Counted from the first letter of the stretch, positions 21,457 to 34,774 are shown. The stretch is 64,000 nt of DNA from Salvator merianae (GCA_003586115.2 QVOM02000042.1:76341345-76405344); one strand, 5' to 3'. The notes: generated from the letters alone by a model not told the origin. Made by a program: numbers and translations.

Positions 21457-22489
21457 TTATTTAGGCCATCTTGTCTTGGACCTAGAATCAGTTTCCCAAA
21501 TATTTATCTTGCCTGTTGACCCACTCCATCAGTTAAAGCATACCTTCTCCACGTATTTTCTTAACCTTTAACCAGCAAATGAAGTCTTTGTCCTTCTAAA
21601 TATATGGCAAGGGCCATACAAGTTTTTTATGGCACTAAGGGATTGCACCAAGAGTGTAGGGATTGCCTGCTCAAAGGATGAGAGGCAGTCAATGTGAATA
21701 AACACAATTAAACAGTAATTGGCATCAAGTGCAGGGATTTTTTTAACTGTAACTGCAGCAAAAAGAACACCAAACAGGCTTAGAGTAAAACCTACCAGCT
21801 CTAATAGCTGCGACAAGGACAGGGAAACAGGATAGAGAAGTCAGCCAGACTAGGGAGCCACGAGGAATATTTCAGTCAATCAGAATCTGAGGCTAAGAGA
21901 GGGAAGGCAGATTGGAGGGTGAGAAGTTAAGTGTTCATAAAGTTCAGTTTCACAGCTGGGAAGAGGTAGCAGCACAGGCCAGAGTGCCTCAATATAATGA
22001 ATTCTTCCCCTGTGAGAACACAAACAACACAGCTGAAGGGGGGCGGGGGGCTTGCTAAGTCCTGGAAATGGAATATAGATTCGGGTCAGCCTGCAGCATT
22101 TGGGCATGTTGGACCTTTTGTGAGCTAGTTTCCCCTTCCTGTTTCTGCCCATTTCTGTGCACACATTTTCTGTTCACTTTATAGGTACAGAACAGAATAC
22201 TCTGTGCCATATTCTTTTTCTCAGACACCATGAGGTTCTGGAGAGAAAAACAGAATAATTTTTTAAAGGAGATTAAAGCGGAGCAGAATTGTGGCACAGT
22301 TTCTGCTCAATTTTCAATACTGAATCTAGCTAGATTCACAATATTCATACCATTCTAAGGATAAAACAGCTAGATACCTAACTGGACAAGAAATTCACAC
22401 TACCCTGAGAAGAGGTGGCAGGCAATCCCTCTTCATGGAGATATTTGGGCCAGATGGGCTATCTTTACTTCATACACATTCCCCAGTCT
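21457..22489. other. No identified feature apart from a possible LINE scrap
   Basis: At 22400-22450 the string GAAGAGGTGGCAGGCAATCC followed by GGAGATATTTGGGCC resembles a decayed CR1 C-terminus; too short to be sure. Nothing else seen. Confidence 0.3.
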
Positions 22490-23095
22490 TACAATATCTG
22501 CGGGAAATAGATTTAAATTTTACTTTCACTGATGAGAGATGGTCAAGACTATTAACTTCACTGCCAATCAGCCCAGCAGTTAATTTGAGATAACTGAATT
22601 TAACAGTACGGATGGTACAGATAGCACGGAATACTCATTCACTTAACCCATGTTAATAACTCAATACCATCCCTGTGTTGAAGATGTGGAGAAGAGAAAG
22701 TGCTCTACCTCATGTATGGTAGAGTTGCATGAGGAACAAATAATATTTCACTGACTTATTCATAAGAGAATAGAAAATGTTATGAAATAGAAGATGCACT
22801 TTGCACTTGACCTTATCTTTTATACCTATTTAAAGATGTAAAAGAGCTAATAAAAAAGTTATTGAAATGTATGCTTCTAATGGCCAAAACAGTAATTGCT
22901 CAAAATTGGAAAACCATAGACTACACATGCACACTAAAAGCCTGGTACACCCAACTTTGGGGTGTGGCCACTATGGAAAACATCACTTTCCAAATGAATG
23001 AAATGAAGAGTTTGATTATTAAAACCCACTACTATTCAATATGGAAAGCATTCTTAGAATCAGCAAACCAACAAACAAAGGTAAAATTGTCCTAA
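22490..23095 (+). pseudogene. L1 ORF2 C-terminal fragment
   Basis: Frame-shifted translation shows the knuckle remnant CCRCGEEKVLYLMYGRV near 22680-22730 and then an open stretch with LLMAKTVIAQNWKTIDYT and LKAWYTQLWG, the L1 ORF2 end as in the copies at 3650 (AVITKNWKT) and 59300 (QVISQSWKNQRTLTLNLWYT). Dead copy. Confidence 0.72.
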
Positions 23096-25309
23096 TTTTC
23101 CCCTTTCTCTTCCTTAGCAGAGATAGAACTTGAGTGGGGGTTTATTGCTAAGTGGGGAGGTGGGCAGACTACATTTCATCAACAGTCTAGATCAGCTGAG
23201 TGCATGGGAGAGAGATTATTTAATTAAGTTGGGTGGTTGGTTGCACAGGATTAAAGAACTAGCTCACAACTGCTCCAAGTCACACAGATCCCACTGAGTA
23301 GGAACACACAGCCTCTCTAAAGTCAGTCAACCGTACCTGAGTGTTCTTTAGTTTCTATAAAAATACCCAAAGACTGCTGACTGACATGATCAATTCCTGA
23401 TAGCTCTGTGTTGCTCTTTTGCTTGCCATTTTTAAAGTACTCTGTTCTAATTGTGTTATTTCGATATTTGTTCAATAGAAAAATATTTTGTATTGCAGAC
23501 TCCAGACAGTCTAGACTCTCTCTTTCCACCCCTCCCTAGAGATCCATGCCAACTAGCTGCATTATTAAATCTACCCTATCACTTTAAGATCCCAAAGTTG
23601 TGTGAACTGATAGCTAATTCTCCCAACAAAAGACAGTTCAGGCACTTGAGATTGCCAATCAGATGAAAAAGTACAGGAAACAAAGGGCTTTGATCTCTAA
23701 CAGCTGTTTGACCTTCTGCTGAGATTTTCTGAACCTGAGTAGTATCCTGACCAATACAAGTACAATGCTCTCTGACCAGCCCAATTAGATTCTACCTAAG
23801 GAGCACAAAATTATCACCTGGTTAGTTAGAATAAGACAGAGAAAGAAAATCTGATTGGAAGAATTTGGATTCCCTGGGGTGAAGGACATGTTTATAAGAA
23901 TAAGATAGAAGAGGGAGAAGAGACCTGGGTGGTAAGCACCAGGGAAGGCAAATTCCAGAAAAAGGCTGGAATGAAAAGAAACTGGTATAACCACAAAATC
24001 TGAATTACACTTAGAAGAATCAGCTTGCAAAAAGGCATAGAAGAGTCTTAACTTTTTTGTAACACTTGAGGTTTGGTCTGAGGAGAGAAGAGAGACCTCC
24101 ATAAAAGTTGAGTAATTCTGATGAAAAGGCAGTACAAAAGGGTGTGGTCCTGTGCAAATGGACTGGTCCACTGTAGGTGGTGGCCTCTCAGTAAACTGGT
24201 CCATCATGCAGACAATCTGTGCTACTGGTCCAGTTTGGAAAGGGCCTAAAATTATGGGTCTGCTGGAATGGTAAGGAATTCTTTGGATAGAACTCTCTCT
24301 GAAAATATTACATACGATTTAAATATACTTAAGGCAGTCAGTTCTGGTATAATTTTTTTTTAGCTGTGGAAGTTATAATTCTTTTTATCTATTGTAATAT
24401 CAGGATGCATGCCTTCCCAGCTATTTCTGCAGACATAGTATATGTGAATTTTTAGATTGTGTTCACTCTCTTCTAAATATTCGCTCTTAATTATGGATAT
24501 AATTTTTAATTATTATTTTTTTAAGTGGACAATGTCTGAGAATTCCTGGGCTCACATGCTAATTCAGCAATGAAAGTTCACAGCATGTTCACATCAGAGG
24601 TTTTTTTATCCATTTTAAATCAAGTGAAGATTGAGTGTGCCTTGTTTACATTCACACACACAGCATATAATGCACACTAAGTGTGCAATATCTGGATCAC
24701 ATTACTCTTGTCTTGGGCACTGAGGCTGGCCAGCGTAGCCCCTTCAGCTCCACCCACCACCTCCAGCCCTCTTCTGCTGTGAATTGATAGGTAATTCCAT
24801 AATTCAATCTTTGGGCAGGCTTAATTTACATTTGGACTGAAAAGCAGACAGTATTCTTATGTCATGTAACTGCTATACAGAAAGTATGGCCAGCTTCAAG
24901 TCCTTCTCCGCTTTATTTCCTCCTCCAGCTGACAGACTGCTATTCCTTGCTGCTGCCCTCTGGCTTTTTGTTGACTTTCTTGCTCTATTTGGGGGGGGGG
25001 GGGAGAAAAGTATATTTGAGGAAGTTGGGAAGATGGATTCGTTAAATGAAGGAAGGTGAGATTAGGGATGCGCTTGAACAAAATTCACCTTTTCGATTCA
25101 CTGTCGAAGTGAAAATCTGGCTGTCCTTCTAGCACAGGGCAAAGAGACCATGCAGATCTTGCTCTGGTTTCAAAGAAGTAGGCTGAGGTTGTTTTAGCAG
25201 CCAGGTAAATGAAGCAAGTCTTTCTAAGAGGTCTACATTTCATTTTAATCTACCCACTGTCATTTAATTAATCTTGCTTCCATTTGCTCTTTTCTAAGAG
25301 CATGTATTT
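23096..25309. other. No identified feature; G13 homopolymer
   Basis: A run of 13 G lies at 24991-25003. No gene, RNA or repeat end was recognised in the rest. Confidence 0.4.
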
Positions 25310-25311
25310 CA

Positions 25312-26345
25312 CTTTTGGATATACAGTCTGAGACCTGCTTAACAGCTGCCCAAGAAGCATTTAAGAAAGGTCATTCCAATTTGGATCATTGTCTAGTATT
25401 ATCACATCTTGCAGAAAAATATAATCCTTCACTTAATGGAAATCTATTTGCTGCCTTTATGGATTTAAGGGCAGGCTTTGACTCCATTCCTAGGCCTAAA
25501 CTCTGGCAAAACTTGAAGCATTTTTGCCAGATAAATAGAAATTATTTCTGCTCTATATTGCCTGATGCAAGTAAGTTGCAGATGTGGAAGTTACTAATGG
25601 ATGATTTAGAGACAAATAAAGGGGTTATACAGAACTACTACATCCTGTTACTACTACATTCTAGTCCCTACACTATTTAATGGTTTTTTACATGATATAG
25701 GAGATTTTATAAATCTTCAGGAGGGGCATTCACCTTCATGAAAGGAAATTTCTCTTAATTATACAGGATCATGACAGCATACTGCTATCACACATTAGAC
25801 CAAGGTTGAAGCTCCTACTACAGGCCTTCTCAGACTACTGCAGGGAAAATTCCCTAGAAATAAACTTTGGAAAATCAGATACTTGCTTTTGTGAAAAAAC
25901 TTTACTCTATACAGGTGGTTTTATATAGAAAAGGTGATTGTTCAATAGAAAAGGTATAAAGTTTTATTTAGGAGTGATGTTGCACTATAACTCCATCTTG
26001 ATCCCCCCACTATAATTTTGCCATTTAGAATCTGCCCTATTACACTTTTTAAATGGCAGAGCTGGGTGATACGTTCCTGAGCCTCTGCTGTTTTGGCTTT
26101 TCATGCAAACTCTCACCACAGCTTCTTTATAGCTTCCTTATCTAGATCAAGGTAGCCACACAAAAATGAACAGGCATTTAGGCAAGTTTCTTAGATTTTT
26201 TTCTGAATATTCCCAGCTGGGTTCCAAAAGCAGTGTCGCTTTTGGATAGGGGTCAATAGCCTCTCAGAGCCAAAGTCTGGCAGAAAGCAGTAAATGTTTG
26301 GCTTAAAAGCTGTAGGCCTTTTGCTTCCCTTATTCTATGACACAA
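25312..26345 (+). pseudogene. Non-LTR retrotransposon reverse transcriptase remnant, non-CR1, non-L1
   Basis: The first 120 codons are open: FKKGHSNLDHCLVLSHLAEK and LFAAFMDLRAGFDSIPRPKL, the latter being RT motif A (catalytic Asp in AAFMDLRAGFDSIP). Shifted frames then give RPRLKLLLQAFSDYCRENSL.EINFGKSD (after the YADD block) and, to about 26340, HLGKFLRFF...SIASQSQSLAES, the C-terminal region. The GxRKGRSTLDHC...FDSIP style differs from both CR1 and L1. I do not assign a clade. It is stop-laden after 25680. Confidence 0.65.
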
Positions 26346-28088
26346 GCAGCATGTTAAATCGGAGTAAGCAGAAAAATCAAGTGGCGACGTGGACAGTTGA
26401 TTTAATCCCATTTTAAGAAGAGTAATAATAATAGAAAATGCAATTTCTCTTTCCTCTTATTTTCCAAGCCACTCCTGAGCTAAAATGCACTCCAAGGTCA
26501 TTTCTACAGTATTCAGAAAGAAGTTAGTTTCAGGCAAGGGTGCAATGATCCTGGCATTTCAAGCCCACCCATCCTGTGGAAAGTTTAATGCACCATGTTT
26601 TCTTTCTTTCTTACCTGTGCAACTCATAGAGCCTCTATTCCTACCACAGTATCTCCTTACAAAAAAAAACCCCAAAAAACCCACCCCTGTCCATGCTGAG
26701 AGTCCCTTCCTCCCTATCTCGTAAGCTAAACAGCAGCAGACCCATTACAGTGAATGAGTCCATGTGCCTGCAAGGTGCAGGCTATCCTGCACCACCCTGG
26801 CCCAAAACAGGCAACCCAGTCCATGATGGGCCAGGCTGCTAGTGGCATGCACCAAGGGCCATCTGCATTGTGGGCTGCCCATCCCAACCCATAGTATACT
26901 AGACCATGGCCTCTGTGCTGTCCAAACAAGGACTGTGGTTCAGTAATCTAGCTGGAATACTGAATGGACCACTTATAAGCAGCCCACTCTTGGGATAGGT
27001 CACAGCACCATTTTCACTGCCACATTTTGTCCAACACTATATTACACAGCAAGCAGCTACAGTATTCAAAATTTCAAAGTTGGGTGAATTAGTCAAATGG
27101 CAAACAGTTGTAGATATTGGGCAAATTAGTCAAACTATAAAGCAACTCAAAAAGCAAGATTCCCAAAATAATTAAGCAACAACTTAAAGCAAGAGAAGAA
27201 GTTTTACTGTAACCACAGTCAACACAAGCCTAGGCAAATGTTTCTGCCGCCTTTTAGACTTAGAACCAAACAGCAGAGTGAGTGTGTGATAGAGCAAGGA
27301 ACAGAATAGTGAGTTCAGCAAGGCACATCAGCATAGGTATTTAGTATTTTCCTGACCCATCAGAGCCTGTTACTAGACAAGCATGCTTTTGCGGCTAGGG
27401 AGAGATGGGGCCACAGTCAGAGCCCCTCAATTCAGTGAGCTCATCCTCTATAATTCTCCCAGTTTGAGTATCAATTGTTTCTTCCACCATAGCTCATCAG
27501 CGTTACCCCCCAAATGAATTGGGGCAACTGCACCAAGTCACAACACCCTTTTTCATTAGGAAAAGGTTTTTCTAAAACTAAGAGCAAAGAAGAGAGAGAG
27601 GGAAAGTGAAGTTAAGGTGAAATGAAAGAAAAGGTCACTCGATGTGAATTGAAAGGAAAGCAAAGCAAGGGGGAAATGTGAGAGGTACAGGGGAGGAAGA
27701 GAATTATGTCTTTCTAAGGGTCTTTTCTTAACCAAAGATGATCTTTACATAAATAGAAAAAAATCACAAAACACTCACAAACAAGCTACTGAGTGGATTG
27801 CAACAGGGTTAAGGAAAGGCAGAAGCACCAATACTCTTAACTTTCCACCATTCAGTACTGGTGAAAATGAAGCATAGGGGCCAGGGAAGTAGTGTGTTAA
27901 TTGCTCTTTCTTGCCTTTAGAGACATTACATTCATTACATTCACAAGACATCAAGGAAGACCGATTATATGTCTGCTTCATGATTGTCCTTGCCTCAGTG
28001 GCAACAGTACAAGGAGAAATTAAGCTGCCTGGATTTCTCAGCACACAGCAAGTCTTAGGAGGAGAAAGCAAGTTCAAGCCTCATGTCT
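26346..28088. other. No identified feature
   Basis: No gene recognised. The stretch 26735-27000 is richer in GGCC/CAGCC strings and could be an old MITE, but I could not find ends. Confidence 0.35.
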
Positions 28089-28091
28089 GCA

Positions 28092-28376
28092 GAATAGGAT
28101 TGGCCCTATTCTCAGTTGCGCAAGAAGGAAGGACTAGAAACAATGGGATGAAACTTCAAGGGAGTAGATACAGGCTAGATATTAGGAAAAACTTCCTGAC
28201 CATAAGGGCAATCAGTCACTGGAACAGGTTGCCACAGGAGGTGGTGGGCTCTCCTTCACTGGAGATCTTCAAGGAAAGGCTGGACAGATATCTGTCTGGG
28301 ATGCTTTAGTGAATCCTGCATTGAGCAGGGGGTTGGACTCGATGACCCTGGAGGTCCCTTCCAACTCTATGATTCT
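28092..28376 (+). mobile_element. CR1 LINE 3' end
   Basis: Open C-terminal ORF2 frame (ALFSVAQEGRTRNNGMKLQG, RLDIRKNFLTIRAISHW, ending RYLSGML and TAG at 28306-28308) followed by the 3' UTR GGTTGGACTCGATGACCC and terminal CAACTCTATGATTCTA. 5'-truncated. Same family as 35625 and 59594. Confidence 0.92.
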
Positions 28377-30384
28377 AGAGTTATCTCAGCAGCACGGTTT
28401 CCCCACAGCTCTTTGGAACCCATACACAGAGCACACAAAATTCAGCTTCAAGGTTCATCTCCTGTTGAAAGGAGGACATAGGAGGACTCTGAAATAATCA
28501 AAGGCACAGAGTGTAGAGCGACAGGTATTCTCATACTCGTAAACATACCATCAGTGTCAGGTGGAGTAAAGAGAAGTCAGGCAGGAAAAGGGGTAAACAA
28601 AAGCTGGGGCAATTTCCAGGCTTTCCAGAAAACAAAAACAAGCTGCATTAATTCAATCAGCTATTCAGTTTGGGCATCCACATTATTATGCCAGTCTTGC
28701 AGCAACTCTCATCGAAGGCGTGAGCCTCTAAGCAGTTTAAGTGTTATCTTCCTGCTGCAGGTTGGCAGGATTAAGTCACTGCACAAGCAACTTTTGACAA
28801 AGAGGTTTTCAGCTGGAAGCCAGGCACAGTTGAAAATTTGAGTCAGTGGACCTGGCGGGTGGGTGCATCAGGATGATGGTACGAGTTTCAATCCCCACAC
28901 TCGCTTGTAGCTGAAATGGTATTCTGACCTGAGTGCAAATTCCATTGCTGAATATGGTCTGAGGATCCATCCAGCCGTGATGCCAGAATTCTTGTACAAG
29001 TAGCACAAAGGATATAGTATAACACTGACACACCTCTCTTTTGCAGACCCAACGGAGAGACAGAAGGAGAAGCTTATCCCACCTGCATTTTCCAAGGAGG
29101 AGGTATGTAATATGGAAACATCATTTTAAGGAAAGGCATAGAGTAGAGGCCTTACTGAGAACCAATAAAGTAATATTATCATTACCCAAAACATCATGCG
29201 GTCCATAAGCTATTAAATGGGTGGGGGACCTAGAAGCTGGAAATGTACTATAGTGTTCTGGTTGTACAGAGTGGAACCTGGAGATAAGAACATAAATAGG
29301 GATTGATGATACAATATACTGTTAACACCTATAGGAACTAAGAATGTCTTGAACATCATGGATGAATGAGCAGAAGATAACAAAAGAATGCTATGTAAGG
29401 AAGAAAGGGTACCTTGCACTTTTGAGTAGCCACCCGGACATGTGACTGGAACAAGCTTCACTTAGCTTGTAAAAAGCTACAGAAGAACTAACAGAACCAT
29501 TCCAGCTTTGGAAGAGCCCATCCCATGGTTTGACCACTTGCAAGAGCTCTCTGTCTCCCCAGTTCTCTTACCAGTCTGGCCACCTCGGTAGCAGATCTTA
29601 GTATGCACTGTCAAGGAATGAGTGGGAGAGTGAATGGTGTGATGCATATGCTGTGTGGTATTGGATAAACTATTAGGAACAGAAGAGTACTCTGCCCGTG
29701 GAATTCTTCATTTTCTAGTCTTTGGGTTTGTTAACAATCCCAGGAATATAACAGGTGGAAGATGGCCCTGTGGTTTCTGCAGCCACCTCTCACCCTTTGT
29801 CCCTGAGATGGCTTAGAGAGGCTCTTGGGGGACAGCTTTGGGAATGGGAGAATAGTGACAACAGAAAAAAAAAAAAACAGTAGAGGGAGGAGAGGGAGAG
29901 ATGAAAGTGGGAGGTGAGTTTGCCAGATCCAATCCTCTGTCAAACCTAGATCATGACAAAGCTAGTTCGCTTACAAAATATTCCCTACCACAAAAAATAT
30001 TGTATATGGGGTGACACTGCCCCAGAAGATTTGACACAGTTCTTCATGGAACGCTGACTACATGACAGCATCAGGGACCGATACTTAATCCCCCTCCTAG
30101 AGAACCATCAACTGCTTGGCAACAAGGCAAAACTGCACATAGTACTTAGCGGATTAGATAAGATTAGATAAGAGTGGCACTGTTCATCTTTAAGGCCATG
30201 AAGATTCGAACCACGCACCGTAATCCAGAAAGCTGAGAAGGTCAGTTGGAATGTTGCTGATTTTAAACAATATTTGTTGATTTTATATATTTGGTTTTTA
30301 AACTTTGATTTTGAGATGGTCAATATTAACTAATCAATACAATTTATCTATGTATGTATGTATGTATGTACAAAACCTAGCTGG
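28377..30384. other. No identified feature
   Basis: No repeat end or gene recognised. A short A12 run lies near 29866, and a (TATG)n run at 30350-30369. Confidence 0.35.
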
Positions 30385-30446
30385 GACCTCAGGGTGAAGA
30401 ACGGTATACAAATGTCGAACAATAAAATTAAATAAATAAATAAAGC
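30385..30446 (+). mobile_element. LINE 3' tail (RT-type unknown)
   Basis: GCTGGGACCTCAGGGTGAAG, ACGGTATACAAATG and a terminal (AAAT)n run: the common squamate LINE 3' tail with a gene-like 'ACGGTATACAAAT' box. Related tails lie at 34005 (+) and, reversed, at 32242. Confidence 0.6.
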
Positions 30447-30604
30447 AGTATCACAGGAGTTGCTTGCCATAAGGGCTGTCCTTTACAGATTGTAGCGGCA
30501 TTATTTCAGGTACATCAAATGGGGTCCCACAGCAGTCCTGCCTTCATCAATGTTCACTGCTCAGCTAGTGGCACCCTGCACTTAAGAGACAAAATGACCG
30601 GGGG

Positions 30605-30873
30605 CAGTGGTGTAGGAAGGGGGGGCGAGGGGAGCAGTCCGCCCTGGGCGGCACGTCGTCCCGGACAGCACAGCCAGCCAGGGCCGTCTCTGCCCCCCCG
30701 GCATGCAAAGCTTCTCTGGAGCGTGAGTGAGAAGGAGAGCACAGCGCAGCGCCCAGCCAGCCAGCAGTTGTCAGGGCGGTAGCGGGAGTAGGAGGCTGCA
30801 GGGCAGAGCCCCCTCACTCGTGCTCCTCTGCTGCCGCGTGGCCCCAGGTGGCAAAAATTTAGCTACGCCTCTG
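30605..30873. mobile_element. hAT-type MITE, CpG-rich
   Basis: Ends CAGTGGTGTAG and, on the reverse complement of the right side, CAGAGGCGTAGCT: imperfect inverted repeats of the CAGTGGCGTAGC type widespread in vertebrate hAT MITEs. Flanking 8-mers ACCGGGGG (30597-30604) and ACCAGGGT (30874-30881) agree at 6 of 8 positions, as expected for an aged 8-bp duplication. The interior is very GC-rich and could look like a CpG island, but belongs to the transposon. Confidence 0.8.
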
Positions 30874-30881
30874 ACCAGGGT

Positions 30882-32095
30882 GAGCAGATGGGCTGTTTCT
30901 ATGCAAGGAGGATGCTGAAAACCTGAGCAGGAAATTGGCTGGAAAGAAGTGAGCAATATGATGGATTTTTAAATCGGAAGGTGCTTAATATTCAGCCTCT
31001 CTCCTCTTTCTGTCATATGTTCCTTCAATGTTGTGTCCTGGGACAGATAAAGGTTGTATTCATCAATCCTTCTTCCCAAAACATGAAGCTAGCACCTCCA
31101 TTTCAAGAGCTAACAGCCACAGAGTTTAACTTTCAATAACTTTAAATACTGCTTTGGACCAAGGAGGTTTGGTTTTTTTTCATGTTATTTCCCAAGTTAA
31201 AAGGGATTATTACAGTACACCTCTTCTTTCCTTTTCACTACAACAGGCGAGTTAGAACATTGGTGCTCACCACGATGCTTTTCTTCAGTTAATTTACAAA
31301 GTGACAAGCCTGACAATCCCTTTTAGTTCTTCTCAGCTTCAAAGTTTGTTTTAATTTCCACAAAATCTCCCTTCAGTTACCTTCCATTTTAAGAAAACTT
31401 TCTATTGAAAGTCTTGGCTGTGAGCCATAAAGCTCTCTGCTGCCCCACTCCCCCGCCAAGCCTCTCTTTTATATTCAGCTGCTGACTCGAGGTGAATACA
31501 AGAAAATGGTTTCCTTTACAAGTCAGACCTTTGGATAGGCACCAAACGGTGAAGTTTTTGCAAAGAGAAAGCCAGTGGCTGCTGCAAAACATGAAGGGGG
31601 GAATTGTCTGCCTTTGTATGGAAGCCTGAGCAGCCTCTGAGTAAAAAAAGAATTTGTTTTACCGTGTAAGAATCTCCACTAGTTTTGTCATGTGGCAAAC
31701 AGCACCAGAAGTTTCAAAGGCAACTCAGCAAAAAGTTATCTGTGGAGCACCTGGGCAGAGTCAGCATTCAACAAAACCCAGGTGTCTGACTGAAGTGAGA
31801 GTGGCAAGGAGCCCTGTGTGATACTAGAAGTCACTTCTCTCTCCAAGGACAAGATCAAACAGATTGGAAGTCAAAGAAGAATGCAGGAAGCTGCTTTTTA
31901 CTGCCCTCTCCCCTGCTTCTATCCTTCTACAGAACTGGAGAACTATGTAGCTTTTCGTGATCTCCAGGTAGCTAACACTTTACCTAGAAAAGCCAGGAAA
32001 ATCTGAGACCTTCTACATACAAAGCATTTGTTCTGTCACTAAGCTATTCCTTCCTCCACTTAATACCATGAGAAGGGTGCAATCAGACATATTTA
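30882..32095. other. No identified feature
   Basis: Single-copy looking sequence without recognisable coding or repeat ends. Confidence 0.4.
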
Positions 32096-32195
32096 AGGAG
32101 GAGGAGGAGGAGGAGACGGAGAAGAAGAAGGAGAAGGATGATGATGATGATTAATAATAATAATAATAATGATAATGATTATTATTATTATTATT

Positions 32196-32239
<44 letters not shown>

Positions 32240-32241
32240 TG
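32096..32241. repeat. Compound microsatellite (GAG/GAA/GAT/TAA/ATT)n
   Basis: Triplet runs grade from GAG through GAA, GAT and TAA to ATT over 146 bp. The ATT part abuts a reversed LINE 3' end, so it probably grew from the LINE tail. Confidence 0.92.
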
Positions 32242-32310
32242 GTTTTTATACCCCGCTTTTCTCGGCTGAAGCTGACTCAAAGCAGCTTACAAGGTTATTT
32301 TTTGCCCGAA
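32242..32310 (-). mobile_element. LINE 3' tail, minus orientation
   Basis: GGTTTTTATACCCCGCTTTT followed by GCTGACTCAAAGCAGCTTAC is the reverse complement of the squamate LINE tail ('gcggtataaa' type). Only about 70 bp remain. Confidence 0.65.
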
Positions 32311-34004
32311 AACTTACATCTATCTATCTTCCACATCACACAATGTGATGCGTCCCTAATGAGGCACCCTCTGTGTGAATTTGAGGCTTTAAGGACAGAC
32401 ATAAAATCCCTAAAACTGCCTTGCCCCTTCCCAAAGCCTAGGAATGGGCACCCTTTCCTCATACTCAGTTTAATAACACCAAGAGTGACTCTTTCTTTAA
32501 GTCAAATTGGGCAGGGAGCTACAAAAGCATAGAAGAGGGAAGTGTAGCCATTCACAGCATGGGAACAAATGCTGCTGGTGAGTGACCAATCAGGGCCACA
32601 GAAGGCTTGGCAGGTGAATGGCCAATCAGTGGCCAGCATTCATTGTCAGGAAGGTGTTGCCAGACCTGAAGGTGAACAAAGAGCAACATATGGAAAAATG
32701 AGTTAGGCTTACTGTTTTACCTGTTTGAATACCTGGTTTTTTGTGCATCTGCAGAAGGGATGCTTTTTCATAAAGGGGCAACTGAAAAAAGCCCTGTCTA
32801 AATACACCCAAAGTAAGACCTATTGTATACCATGGATCTTTCAGCACTAAACAGGGCACAGAAGCAAAACTGCACCCTCCTACATCCACAACCACATCAG
32901 GCTCTGGTGTGTTTGTCCAGCTCCTCTTCCTCCTAAATTAGTGGTGTTCACATGCCACCATGGATGGAGAAGCATGTTCAGACCACTGCTGTGGCATGTG
33001 ACTGCAGCCTAACTTTTAGGCAATACCCACCTCTTAAGCAATTTTCTGCTATCCAGTCAAGAAGTGTTTGGTTCACAGTTAACCAGCTTGGAACCCTCCA
33101 GATTTTGTTGAGCTGGAGTGCTTGCTGTCTCTTAAAAAGATCCAGGTCAGTGTGGCTTGAAGTGATGAGAAATGTAAGCTATACTGCAGACAGATTATTT
33201 TACCCTCTGCCAACATAACAAAGGGGGTTGTTCACTTTGCTGAACACAGCATATCGAGATCACCATACATTCACTTAGCATAAGGAGCAGGGAAGCAACT
33301 TGACAAGGTATCTGATTACTGCATACTGTTTCTACTCCAGCCCAGAAGCCTCACACCACCACTTAAATAACTGACACAAAAAGATGAAAGAGGCAGTAGC
33401 CCCTTTGTCTCAACCCAAACAGGGCCAAGCTGATTGTGCACTCCAGGAAGAAATTATGTTTAACTAACTGTAAGTCAATGTTCTAAAGCAGAAGAATTCT
33501 GGAAAAAAATATACTGCACCATTAACAATATATTAATAAAAACTATTCACTTCTGACATTTATATACCGCATAATTTCGCAAATCTTATCATATCATTTC
33601 ATCAGCAATGTTTGCTACATCACTTAATATATGCCATGACAATAAATATTACCAGGCAATAGAAATATGTGAAATAGAAATAAAACAATATGCAAAATTA
33701 TAAAAAATGAATGAATCACAGCACAGAAATCCCAAATGAACAGTGGAAATGGCCTAAAAGAATGGCAAAAAATATGGTTACCATTTATGCCAGCTTAAAA
33801 TTGTTTTGATTAAGAATATATAAGAAATTTACAGCTGCAGTATCACATAAAGAACTCTCACAAACAAGATGCATGGGTTGGGTTGAAGGAATTGGGGAAA
33901 TAAATGTGTTTTCTACTTTGGTTTTTTTTATAAGGAAAATGGATTGATATAAATCAGTAATATTGTGATACATATGTATGTAATAATTAAGAAAACCAAT
34001 TTAA
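32311..34004. other. No identified feature
   Basis: No gene. A scrap TTATATACCGC at 33558 may be another reversed LINE tail. Confidence 0.35.
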
Positions 34005-34085
34005 AAAACCTAACTGTAAGTTGCCCTGAGACCTTAAAATATAGAGTAAGACATAAATATAATTAATTAGTTAAAATAAATGAGT
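34005..34085 (+). mobile_element. LINE 3' tail
   Basis: TGTAAGTTGCCCTGAGACC followed by an AT-rich ATAAAT-type end. Same type as 30385. Confidence 0.5.
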
Positions 34086-34579
34086 GGATCAAAGGAGCAC
34101 AGTGTTAATTACCATCATTAGAGCTTAAAAATGCTAAGTAACATGACGCCTCTGTTATAAAAAAGAGAACTCTTTTTATATTTCTCTTCTAAAAGGAGAA
34201 ACAGCAGAGTTAGTTAATGCAAAATGCTTACACAATATTGAAGATACTGTGTAATGTATTGACTGCCACAAACAGTATATATGATCAAATATTAATTTCA
34301 TAGAATTTCTGTGTGTCCACTCACCAATGCCCATTACACAAACACTGTTGCCAAATCACAGAATACAATAAAGCAACGTGACTATCAGGTAAAGATCGCT
34401 ACAGTTCAATTGCCATTTCTAGCAAAATTTTCAGCATGGCCCTCCTTATGGCACAAGCACACTGAAATAGATTCAAAATAATATAAATCTGTCCCAGAGC
34501 TGGCCTCAAATGCACACACACACTGCACCAAAAAGGCCAATTAGGCATGATCCAATAAGAGGAGAGGAGACCACTCTGA

Positions 34580-34771
34580 GACTGTGACCAAACACAGCAA
34601 AAAAAAAAACACATCTCTGAAGCATCAAAGGCTCTGAGGTGGGATTGTTCACACACCAGTCTGCCCCTCCCCTTTCTCATGAACATTCTATGCTAGAAAA
34701 GGTGGATTAGGGAAGGATTGGGAACATGAGGGCCACACACCGTCTCTCTGAGGCACCTCTGAGCCTCAGCT
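34580..34771. mobile_element. MITE family C copy
   Basis: Starts GACTGTGACCAAACA and ends ...CCTCAGCT, flanked by TGA on both sides (34577-34579, 34772-34774). The core TCATGAACATTCTATGCTAG and AAAAGGTGGATTAG is shared with copies at 47432, 50231 and 58194. This copy is complete and has no insertion, so it shows the empty site for the L1 at 58321. Confidence 0.78.
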
Positions 34772-34774
34772 TGA

